Under the pieces are notes generated by a model, which worked only from the letters and a program-made list of their open reading frames with translations, ran no database searches and was not told the origin of the DNA. The translations under genes were made by a program, and so were the position numbers. From the NCBI RefSeq assembly GCF_000281045.1, contig NW_008246068.1, positions 71,456 through 135,455 of the forward strand: DNA of 64,000 bases, given 5' to 3'. Shown here in pieces: positions 29,353 to 38,363 of this stretch (its first letter is position 1; each line of letters opens with the position of its first letter). Source of the DNA: Saprolegnia diclina VS20. Lineage: Eukaryota; Oomycota; Saprolegniomycetes; Saprolegniales; Saprolegniaceae.

Positions 29353-31502
29353 GGCAAAGGGAATTGAAAAATGATATCCTTGGGCCACGACCAGCTGCGA
29401 TGGCGTTTAAACGCATCGTATCTAGGTTAAAAGATGGAATGATGGTCGCGATGACGATGGACAGGCGCGCCGTCGACACGGCACAACGAAGTAGTCGAGT
29501 GCCATCACTTGTACGCACAGGTGCAACACCGACGCTCTTCATTACCGCGGTGCGGTCTCGACGATCAAGCGTCAGAGGTTTTCTTTCTTGCCGCTTTCCT
29601 GCCTACGCAGACTGCGACATATCATTCTACAACGACGTACCGGTAGCTGCGCTGCAAATGTAGCGGTATGCCAGTCCCCTGGTACTAGAATTATCGTAGA
29701 GTCCAAGGTAGGTAAAGCGCATTTTGTTCAGCATTTTGTAGGTGTTGTACAAGCAAGATTTTGTCGGGTGTCCTGCACTGCGATCCTCCACGCTTGGCAC
29801 TGAGAGCCATGGGTTCAACCCTTCTAGTACCTGGGAACCTGGTACGTTATCGCATTCTATAAGATCTGTGTCCAAGGTGTCGCTTCCACGACACGATGCG
29901 AGCAAGTCGCTCGTCATGGGCAGTGGTCGCCGACGTCAATGGCCGTCACTCGCTCCAACCTGCATTTCCGTTTTACCTATAAAACGCATTTTGGTCAAAG
30001 GTTTTTCACCAGCAGATCGTAGTGCAGCTGGTCGGCGAGGCCTGGGATTGGCTCGTTTCGCGTGGCGAATCGACCGCGTTTCGTAATCGGGTTTATGGCG
30101 GGTCGCATGGAAGCGGTGCCATGATGACCAAAAGCGCATCAGTTCGTGATGGACGCCAAAGGAATCGGGAAAATGCATGTGCGTGTCAACACTGGGGATC
30201 GGCGTCTGAGAAAGGGCAGCTTTTGATCTCTTCGGACCGGCATTTGGTAATCAAGCGCCGATTTCGCGCCGACTTCGCGTGCTCGTCGAGGTCCCTACAC
30301 GGACAAAAGGACAAGACGACAAAGGAAAGCGCTATTCTGAGCTGTGCACATTATAAGTTTTTTCATGTCGAGTGCCCGCGATTAGTTGATGATGGACCGA
30401 AAGGCTGTGTCTAGAATATGGGACTGGGCTGCAGGATCTCAAAATGCGACTTCAATACTCAAGAAGCTCCACGAAGACTGTTGCGGCTCCTGTTGATTTG
30501 GCGACCACGGGACAGCGCAATCGAATTTTTGGTATTTTCTTGTCGAGTGCAATGTGGATTGGTCAGTTGAAGAATCGTGGTCGGACATAGACATGTTGTC
30601 AAATGTGACCATTTGACCCTGTCGAGTCGACAAGATCGCACAGAAATCGCAAACTTCGTCATCGAATAGCACCAAGTTGCATGTCGCGATGATAGACAGA
30701 AGGGAAGTCTGCGAGAAGTGCTGTTGACGTTAGTACATTTCTGCAACTGCGCATTTCAGACGACACGAGCCCCTTTCGAAGTCCTTCACTTTCGTTCACG
30801 AGGCAAGCCCTGCGTCATTTCTCAAGTGACTACGGACCTTCTTGCATCTCGACTCTTGTATTTGTGTTGTCACTAGGAATAAGAACTCGTTTCAACTGGC
30901 TGCAGACGGAGCGCATGAAGGTGACGACGTAGAGATGCCCGAGCAAGACGAGTCCTCCTCGGTCAGCGTCGATTCGCCAGGTACCGTCGCGAGGTGCATT
31001 CAAGTGTGAGCACTCGGCGACTTGGTGGCTCTGTATTCGTGGCTACTACACGAGGGCTCGCTATCCTTGCTTGAGCATCTCAATAGAGCACTTTGCGCGT
31101 CGTTCGAGGCGCTGGCGATCCTCTCTTGTGGCAGCCCAACGAAACGTCATCCGCATTCCAGCCTAACACAAGGAGCTTTTGTACGTAGCCGCAAGATTGG
31201 ACGGCGCTGCACCTTTCAGCTCCCCACCAAAATTCATCACGCACGAAGCAGAGTTAGTAGTTTAACTTGTCATTTGTATCACGCTGCACCGCCATCCACC
31301 CGGACAACATCTGGCGACAGAGACAACGTGTGGCAGGTGCTGGTGTTTGCTCCGAGCCAAAGCTTTACATCGCGGCCCGCAAGCAAATGCCACATACACG
31401 ATGAAAAGCAGAACAGTGACGTTGGTACCTCCTTGACGCCGAGCGCCAACGCTCAATCAAGAGAAATGTCGATTTGACATGAGTCTGGGAGCGATAACGC
31501 CC
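29353..31502. other. large intergenic region, no gene recognised
   Basis: This 2.1-kb stretch has only short frames without codon bias or motif. No tRNA, repeat array or transposon domain was found. The right edge adjoins the duplicated unit starting at 31503. Confidence 0.5.
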
Positions 31503-32551
31503 ATGATCTGACATCAGACGGTCTTGCACCACATCCAGAAGCGTAGGTTATTCTTGACCACTTCTCTTGACAAGTGTTCTTCCAGATTAGTAGTAAGTAT
31601 CAGGAAATGGACTGGTCGTCCCACACTACTCGCTTCAGCTTTCTGCTGCGCGGGAGACCGTCACTTGGGCCACACCGCAGGACACCGGAAGTGTCCACGC
31701 AGATCGCATGGTTCATTTTCACATTTTCTCGATGCTGCGTCTACTCGTCCTTGGCGCATTCGCTCTATGCAGCAACATCAACGCGGCAGCCGTCACGTTC
31801 TACGAGCACCCGGCGTACCAAGGCCAGTCGCTCACTGTTGCCGCTGCCAACGACGCCACAACCGCGCTCCAACGCTGGTCCAAACCAATCCAGTCGATCA
31901 CGCTCGATGCCGACACGGAGCTCGTGACGTACGATCGCACAGAGCGACAAGGCCAGGCCGCGATCTGGCGCTACTCGACCACACGCCTCGGCAGCTGGAC
32001 AGAGCGCGTCGCGTCGTTTGAACTCCGACAAGCAGACACGGAAGCGACAGTACGCGATGTCAACTGGAAGCACCTCCGCGTTGCCTCTGGCTACGTACAA
32101 GTGCGGGCGACCGACACGATCGAGTGCCGGTCGTTTGACGGTGTCAACTGCAACGTCAATCTGGCAAACACAACCAGCGACAACCGTGGATCGGTGCACC
32201 CGGCTCGGTGCGGCGCCGAGCACGCCATGTACTGGGGCGTCTCTGGCTTTGACGACGCTACGTCCTGGTGCTTGATCGCCAAAGCCGCATTGGCAGCGCC
32301 GACAACATCGTGGTCGTGCGTACCAGAGCAGTCGAATTGGCTCATCGTTTCCTCGTCCTCCGACGGCTCACGCTGCGTGGGCCTCAATATATGCGATCGT
32401 TTTGGGAGCCTCGCAAGGTGTCAGGACGTCGCGTCGACGTTGCTTGGTACGGACATCGTCACCAGCTCTCATTCGACAGAAAAGCCAGCGACCGAGACGA
32501 TCCAGGCGTCGGCTTCGTCGACGACGTCAGCGGCCAAATCGGGCTGTACGT
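31503..32551 (+). repeat. left copy of a tandem-duplicated gene unit
   Basis: The sequence from ATGATCTGACATCAGACGG onward is nearly identical to 33860-34915, including about 130 bp of upstream DNA and most of the coding region. The two copies differ by a 7-bp indel just before the start codon and by scattered substitutions. Confidence 0.85.
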
Positions 32552-32604
32552 TCGCACCGAGTGCTCGAGTTTGCTATGCTGTGGGACTATGGACTTGTGG
32601 TTAG
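31708..32604 (+). CDS. crystallin-like ectodomain protein, truncated by an 11-bp insertion before the membrane segment
   Basis: ATG 31708 (or 31732, MLRLLVLGAFALCSNINA) gives a signal peptide and an ectodomain with two Y-x6-G Greek-key units (YEHPAYQG, YDRTERQG). The Cys-rich block shared with the other paralogues follows (CRSFDGVNC, PARCGAEHAMYWG). Compared with the 34.1-kb copy it carries an extra TTCGCACCGAG at 32551-32561, which shifts the frame. The product ends at 32604, before the membrane segment. Beyond the insertion, the homologous membrane helix and tail (LEATYCSSIGGDDDLHV) continue in another frame to a stop at 32748-32750. The predicted product is therefore secreted, or the gene is a recent pseudogene. 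Confidence 0.7.
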   Translation: MVHFHIFSMLRLLVLGAFALCSNINAAAVTFYEHPAYQGQSLTVAAANDATTALQRWSKPIQSITLDADTELVTYDRTERQGQAAIWRYSTTRLGSWTERVASFELRQADTEATVRDVNWKHLRVASGYVQVRATDTIECRSFDGVNCNVNLANTTSDNRGSVHPARCGAEHAMYWGVSGFDDATSWCLIAKAALAAPTTSWSCVPEQSNWLIVSSSSDGSRCVGLNICDRFGSLARCQDVASTLLGTDIVTSSHSTEKPATETIQASASSTTSAAKSGCTFAPSARVCYAVGLWTCG

Positions 32605-32750
32605 GGGTATGGGGCTTTCCGGCGATGATTGCAGGGTGTTTGACGGTCGGAATTGTGGTTGCGATCAAGCTCAACAAACAAACATCAGCAAATCCGCTCG
32701 AAGCCACGTACTGCTCGAGCATCGGTGGCGACGACGACTTGCACGTGTAG

Positions 32751-33859
32751 ACACTAACTAGTATTTGGAACGAATAACACGATTTGCGAAACGATACAAC
32801 GTGTTTTATGGTTTGTGGTATCAAACGCAAGTGTCCATAACCGTTTACGATTCTTTGGGGCAGGTTGCGGACGAGCGCATTGACATGCGACCACTCAAGC
32901 AGTCATGACCGCTCGCTGCGAGATGACTTGTAGCCTATCGACTGATGATTACTAGGGAGGCCACCTCGACAACGCCGGTGAGAAAAAACGTTGTTGGTGA
33001 GGGCAGGAGGCATGATTAATGCAAGGGTATACTGTATAATAAATAGAGGGTAGGGGACTTATATACCCTTGATGAATGCGAGCAAGAGTAGAAACTTCCT
33101 ACGTGTGCGCCACTTTGCTAGCAGAAGCCCGGGACACGAGCTTGGACCAAACCGGCGACCTGGTGCGGCCTGTGACATTGCTTTTTGCGGCCGAAGCGCC
33201 AACGCTTGGCAGGCTTCGTCCACCAGCACGATCCAAAATCAATCGACTACATTGCAATGCTCATATATGTAGTAGAAGCCCATGGTAGCAGCCACCACGT
33301 GCGACTTCTTACATGGGAATTCGGGAATTCATAAGAAAAAATGCTATCGAACCCCAAGTCGATGGCCTTAAGTCGATGCTGCCGCGGCGGGCTTTGAACC
33401 AAGTGGCATTTCCAGGCGCGTTCGAGTCGTCTCTCATTTCCGAGCTTGGCACATGTTTGGCAAAAAGTAGTTTTACTTGATTATTGTATGGCGACCGACC
33501 GCCAGACGTTGTGGCAAGGTTATCGTGTCACTGGCTCGTGCGTCTGAGCCACGCACTGGAGCCCAGCAACGCGACGAACTCAGTGGAACAAGAGACGACC
33601 AATGCCACTCGAGTGGCAGCGCGGTGTGGGATTTTGCATCATCATCGTCGGCGCTGTGTGGGAGAATACTGCTAAAAAGTGGATCGGCGGGGCGTTCTCA
33701 TTCGCACGGTTGGGGATCGATAACGCAGACGTGTCCAAATCAGATGTTGACGCACCAGTGCCAGATTAGTAGCTAGATCGATTGTGGTGCGTCCCACATT
33801 TGACCGCCTGGTTCCCACCGAGTTTGAATCTCCACCCACCATGCAACATTTGGAGCCTT
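32751..33859. other. spacer between the duplicated crystallin-like genes
   Basis: This 1.1 kb of spacer holds no gene. Confidence 0.5.
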
Positions 33860-34915
33860 ATGATCTGACATCAGACGGTCTTGCACCACATCCAGAAGCG
33901 TAGGTTATTCTTGACCACTTCTCTTGACAAGTGTTCTTCCAGATTAGTAGTAAGTATCAGGAAATGGACTGGTCGTCCCACACTACTCGCTGCATCTTTC
34001 TGCTGCGCGGGAGACCGTCACTTGGGCCACACTGCCAGATACTGGAAATGTGAAATGTCCACGCAGATAGCATGGTTCATTTACAGATTTCCTCGATGCT
34101 GCGTCTACTCGTCCTTGGCGCATTCGCTCTATGCAGCAACATCAACGCGGCAGCCGTCACGTTCTTCGAGCACCCGGCGTACCGAGGCCAGTCGCTCACT
34201 GTTGCCGCTGCCGACGACGCCACAACCGCGCTCCAACGCTGGTCCAAGCCAATCCAGTCGATCACGCTCGATGCCGACACGGAGCTCGTGACGTACGATC
34301 GCCCAGAGCGACAAGGCCAGGCCGCGATCTGGCGCTACTCGACCACACGCCTCGGCAGCTGGACAGAGCGCGTCGCGTCGTTTGAACTCCGACAAGCAAA
34401 CACGGAAGCGACAGTACGCGATGTCAACTGGAAGCACCTCCGCGTTGCCACTGGCTACGTACAAGTGCGGGCGACCGACACGATCGAGTGCCGGTCGTTT
34501 GACGGTGTCAACTGCAACGTCAATCTGGCAAACACAACCAGCGACAACCGTGGATCGGTGCACCCGGCTCGGTGCGGCGCCGAGCACGCCATGTACTGGG
34601 GCGTCTCTGGCTTTGACGACGCTACGTCTTGGTGCTCGATCGCCAAAGCCGCATTGGCAGCGCCGACAACATCGTGGTCGTGCGTACCAGAGCAGTCGGA
34701 TTGGCTCATCGTTTCCTCGTCCTCCGACGGCTCACGCTGCGTGGGCCTCAATATATGCGATCGTTTTGGGAGCCTCGCAAGGTGTCAGGACGTCGCGTCG
34801 ACGTTGCTTGGTACGGACATCGTCACCAGCTCTCGTTCGACAGAAAAGCCAGCGACCGAGACGATCCAGGCGTCGGCTTCGTCAACGACGTCAGCGGCCA
34901 AATCGGGCTGTACGT
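33860..34915 (+). repeat. right copy of the tandem-duplicated gene unit
   Basis: This matches 31503-32551 as described there. Similarity weakens after GGCTGTACGT and resumes over the end of the membrane segment and the cytoplasmic tail. Confidence 0.85.
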
Positions 34916-35112
34916 GCTTGCTTCTTTTGTGTGGTGTTGCTCAGAAGTGCTATGTAGGGATCTGGGGCCTTGGTGCGATGATTGTGGTGCTAGTCGCCGT
35001 CGGAATTGTGGTTGCGATTCATCTCAAGAAGGAAAAGTCGTCGGTCGATCGACTCGAAGCGACTTACTCGTCGAGCATCGGAGACGAAGACGACGTGCCC
35101 GGTCTAGTTTAA
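34072..35112 (+). CDS. type I membrane protein with beta-gamma-crystallin-like ectodomain (intact copy)
   Basis: This 346-residue protein (ATG 34072, or 34096 giving MLRLLVLGAFALCSNINA) has a signal peptide and two Greek-key-like units (FEHPAYRG, YDRPERQG). It also has the Cys-rich block, a Ser/Thr stalk and a membrane segment (GIWGLGAMIVVLVAVGIVVA). The cytoplasmic tail is LEATYSSSIGDEDDVPGLV. It is the intact version of the neighbouring left copy and a paralogue of the minus-strand gene at 28.3 kb. No enzymatic domain is present; it could be a co-receptor or adhesion-type surface protein related to the receptor kinase at 8.1 kb. Confidence 0.78.
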   Translation: MVHLQISSMLRLLVLGAFALCSNINAAAVTFFEHPAYRGQSLTVAAADDATTALQRWSKPIQSITLDADTELVTYDRPERQGQAAIWRYSTTRLGSWTERVASFELRQANTEATVRDVNWKHLRVATGYVQVRATDTIECRSFDGVNCNVNLANTTSDNRGSVHPARCGAEHAMYWGVSGFDDATSWCSIAKAALAAPTTSWSCVPEQSDWLIVSSSSDGSRCVGLNICDRFGSLARCQDVASTLLGTDIVTSSRSTEKPATETIQASASSTTSAAKSGCTCLLLLCGVAQKCYVGIWGLGAMIVVLVAVGIVVAIHLKKEKSSVDRLEATYSSSIGDEDDVPGLV

Positions 35113-35370
35113 ACGACATTTTGTTGACAGAAAACGCCTATCTACTCACTCTAAACACTAGTTCTAAACCTTGCTTGGCATAAAACAGGCGCAAGCCTCT
35201 TTTGCTGGCCACCCGTCGCTACTAGGGCCAGGGTCAACACAAACCAATCTAATTGCTTTATAACAAAGCCTAGTACCTAAGAACGTACTGACAAAGTGTA
35301 TTGAGAAAAAAGTACTCGCTTCGATTGGTTGGGCTGTGGTCTATCGTCAATGATGAGAAATACGTCACGT

Positions 35371-35883
35371 CTAGAGGTCGCTCTTGGGACGCTCGTCGGT
35401 CTTCTTGGCCGCGCTGCCAAACTTCTTCCACTGCTTGACGACGACCGGCGTGACGAAGAACGTGAGCGGCCACCGGATCGGCGCGAGCATCTTGTAGAGT
35501 GCGTAGGTCACGACCGCGTTGCTGGCCGTGTGCACGCCATCGGACGACGTGGTCGCGTTCGCCGCGGCGACGCTGTTGCGCCAGCTGTCGAGGAAGGCGC
35601 CGACGTCGAGGCCCTTCGTGACGCTCACGTACAGCAGCGAGTACGAGAGGAGCGAGAGCGTCGTGTGCGTCACGAGCCCGACCGTGCCATACTCCTTGAG
35701 GAAGGCCTTGCCCTTCGCCGTCCAGCTCGTCGGTGGCGGCGCCTCGCGCTGCGTGCTCAGGCTAGCGGCCGTCGTCGTCGGGAGCATGGTCGTCGTCGGG
35801 CGGAGGCGGCGGAGGAATCGGCCAGTGTGGGCGAGCATCCCGACGGCCAGTTCTGAGGTCAGCCACACGACCCACGCATTCAT
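35371..35883 (-). CDS. FAM210/DUF1279-family mitochondrial membrane protein
   Basis: ATG 35883 gives 170 residues; the internal ATG at 35838 (MLAHTGRFLRRLRP) makes a better mitochondrial presequence and may be the real start. The core matches the FAM210 pattern: LKEYGTVGLVTHTTLSLLSYSLLYVSV, a loop, then VTYALYKMLAPIRWPLTFFVTPVVVKQW, that is two hydrophobic segments and the L-A-P-I/V-R motif. The C-terminus is Lys-rich. FAM210A/B are inner mitochondrial membrane proteins that affect mitochondrial translation and metabolism. A CCAATCAC at 35907-35914 lies just upstream. Confidence 0.85.
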   Translation of the reverse strand: MNAWVVWLTSELAVGMLAHTGRFLRRLRPTTTMLPTTTAASLSTQREAPPPTSWTAKGKAFLKEYGTVGLVTHTTLSLLSYSLLYVSVTKGLDVGAFLDSWRNSVAAANATTSSDGVHTASNAVVTYALYKMLAPIRWPLTFFVTPVVVKQWKKFGSAAKKTDERPKSDL

Positions 35884-36788
35884 TGGGCGCCGGCACAGCT
35901 TTTCAGCCAATCACATATCGCCATGCCTCGATGCCGCACGCCTGCCACGTACCCGCCAGCGCGCGACCACCGACCCCATGCGCTGCTGCTACATCAATGC
36001 AGACTCTCTAACGACGCGTGCTCAGTGCATGAAGTCGCTGGTGCAGGAGCGGGTCAGTGACGTGGCATCGGCCTGGCAAGGCTATGGGAGAGTGATGGTC
36101 CGACACTTGTGATCGACGCTTGCACCGGAGACGACAGGTCGAGAAGATATCGCGCTTGCTTGAAGGTTGACGCTCAGAGGCGTCTTCACCATATCGTGCT
36201 AGTGTATATACCTTCGATACGTCTCGCCTTTTACCGGTATAGCTCTTTGGCCGTCCCTTCTACGGCTTCTCGCCGCCGCACGGTACCGGTACCGGTAGGT
36301 AGCCACTGCGCATGAGCCGTGTTGATGGCTTATCACTGTAATTCCAAAGGCGGCGACTCGTACACGCACGCTGCTGCCGCGTACGCGCCTTGTCGGCGAG
36401 AATGGCGGGGCCTCAAGTGCCTCAAGCGCCATAAAATGCAGTCCAACGCCCGCCCTTTTCTCGAAGCTTTGGGGTTGTTCGCGTGCAACACGAGGCCTGA
36501 CAAAGGCGTCGGCAACGGTGTCGAACCCGCGACAACGGTTTGGCAACTTCAAGCCTCAAGGTTTAACATTCGTGCGCGCTCATAGGCCAGTGAAACGCTT
36601 CCAACGGCCACAGTTTGCCTTTCTGCGACACGGCTGCCATTCTGCCTTTCGCTCTGCCGCGTCCTGACGCCCTCCCGCCGCCTTCGTGTCGCGCTTCCTC
36701 TTTGCGATCGACAAAGCCCCCTAAGCCGGCCGGGCTGTCCGGATAACCTCGTCCTCTCCCACGCCTTTGCATCTGTGACACGCCAAGT
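35884..36788. other. divergent intergenic region
   Basis: This lies between the FAM210-like gene (minus) and the ankyrin gene (plus). It contains overlapping ACCGGT palindromes at 36281-36299 and a GTCCGGATA element at 36737-36745. No gene was seen. Confidence 0.5.
36737..36745 (-). promoter_or_regulatory. TATCCGGAC element (inverted) upstream of ankyrin gene
   Basis: GTCCGGATA, the reverse complement of TATCCGGAC, lies 44 bp before the ATG at 36789. Confidence 0.35.
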
Positions 36789-37871
36789 ATGACAGCGTCA
36801 AGAACCACATCACCACGCGCCGCCGGCATGGACCCGCCGCGCCGCAACACCGACACGGGCGACCCGCCGTCCGTCCAAGTCCTCTGCAACCATTCGCTCG
36901 TGCGCCGCCTGGCCGAGTTCCAGCCCGGCGTCGCGTACGCAATCACGGCGTACTGCCGCCAACTCAAGACGGACCGCCCGACGCTCGCGCTCGCGCTCAA
37001 AGACAACAGCCTCGTCGGCGTCGCCGCAGCGCGCGGCGACTTGCGCATGGTCCAGACGGTCCTCGCGCACATGGCCCATCCCGACCGCGCGATCGAGTAC
37101 GCCATGTTCTGCGCGATCCTATCCGGCCAGCTCCACGTGCTCGAGCACCTCTACCGCGTCTGGCTCGAGAGCGACAGCAGCAACAACAACGCCGTGCCGC
37201 CGATCTCGACGTATGCGCTCAACGGCGCCGCCAAGCACGGCCATCTTGCGATCCTGCGCTACTTGCACGCGCTGGACGGCGTCGTCGGCTGGACGACCGA
37301 CTGCATGAACAGCGCCGCGGCCTCGGGCCACCTCGACATCGTGCGCTTCTTGCACGAACATCGCAATGAAGGCTGCACCGTCTACGCGATGAACCAAGCC
37401 GCCGAGCATGGCCATCTGCACGTCGTGCGCTTCCTCCACGAGCATCGTACGGAAGGGTGCACGAGCTTTGCGATGGACCAAGCGGCCAAGAACGGCCATC
37501 TCGGCGTTGTCCGCTTCCTCCACGAACACCGCAACGAAGGCTGCACGACGTACGCCATGACGAGCGCGGCCTTTTCGGGCCATTTAGAGATTGTTCGGTT
37601 CCTCCATGAAGTGCGCCACGAGGGCTGTACAAAGGAAGCGATGGACGGCGCCGCGCTGTACGGGCACCTCGACGTCGTCCGCTTCTTGCACGAGTACCGC
37701 AACGAAGGCTGCACGGCGCGCGCGATCAACTGGGCAGCCGCGCACGGCAGCCTCGACGTCGTCCGCTACTTGCATTTGCACCGGTCGGAAGGCTGCGTGC
37801 ACCACGCAAGCGCGCTCGCGGCGCAGTTTGGCCACGCGACGATCGTGAGCTGGTGCCGCACGCTGCGGTAG
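36789..37871 (+). CDS. ankyrin-repeat protein
   Basis: This is an intronless, 360-residue protein. After a short N-terminal segment with an F-box-like Leu/Arg stretch (not certain), it has about eight ankyrin-type repeats of 32-34 residues. The consensus is E-G-C-T-x2-A-M-x2-A-A-x2-G-H-L-x-V-V-R-F-L-H-E. Such intracellular ankyrin proteins with the AAxxGHLxVVRFLHE repeat are strongly expanded in oomycetes, from memory. The function is protein binding; the partner is unknown. Two starts are possible (36789 or 36828). Confidence 0.85.
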   Translation: MTASRTTSPRAAGMDPPRRNTDTGDPPSVQVLCNHSLVRRLAEFQPGVAYAITAYCRQLKTDRPTLALALKDNSLVGVAAARGDLRMVQTVLAHMAHPDRAIEYAMFCAILSGQLHVLEHLYRVWLESDSSNNNAVPPISTYALNGAAKHGHLAILRYLHALDGVVGWTTDCMNSAAASGHLDIVRFLHEHRNEGCTVYAMNQAAEHGHLHVVRFLHEHRTEGCTSFAMDQAAKNGHLGVVRFLHEHRNEGCTTYAMTSAAFSGHLEIVRFLHEVRHEGCTKEAMDGAALYGHLDVVRFLHEYRNEGCTARAINWAAAHGSLDVVRYLHLHRSEGCVHHASALAAQFGHATIVSWCRTLR

Positions 37872-38363
37872 ACCCTTCTTCTCTTATTTCTCGATATGGT
37901 TTGCATGACTAAAGTGTACACCAACTAACGTACACAAATATATATTCCCAATGCCTTGCACGTGAATTCGCACACATGAGACAGAGAACCCGACGCTGCG
38001 GCTGCCACGTCATAAGGTATCAAGTTTGACAATGTATGTATTTTGAGAGGACAAAAGATCGCCACGCGCGACCAGGTTGAAGAAGGTCCATCATGCGTTC
38101 TGAGAGAATCACCAGTGCCACAATCGGCTGCGACGAGGCCACGGTCGCACTGGCTTGACGACGTACTATCTAAGGCAATCGGTGGCCCTTCAACTCTTTT
38201 CTTATTGCGCTGAGCGGCGGTGCTGATGGGGTTGACGAGGCTGTCAGTTCACACATGTGATTCTCGTCGGCAGGTTCGTAGCTCGAGTAGCGACGAGTCA
38301 CCGGTTTTGTGTCGACGACAACCGAGCGAATCAACTACTAGTATTGGTTACAGTGGTGAACTA
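37872..38363. other. convergent intergenic region
   Basis: The 3' ends of the ankyrin gene and of the triple-kinase gene face each other. Nothing was recognised. Confidence 0.45.

Noticed and set aside
36500-36540. possible tRNA T-arm (GTCGAACCCGC)
   Set aside because: No matching acceptor, D or anticodon stems could be placed around it.
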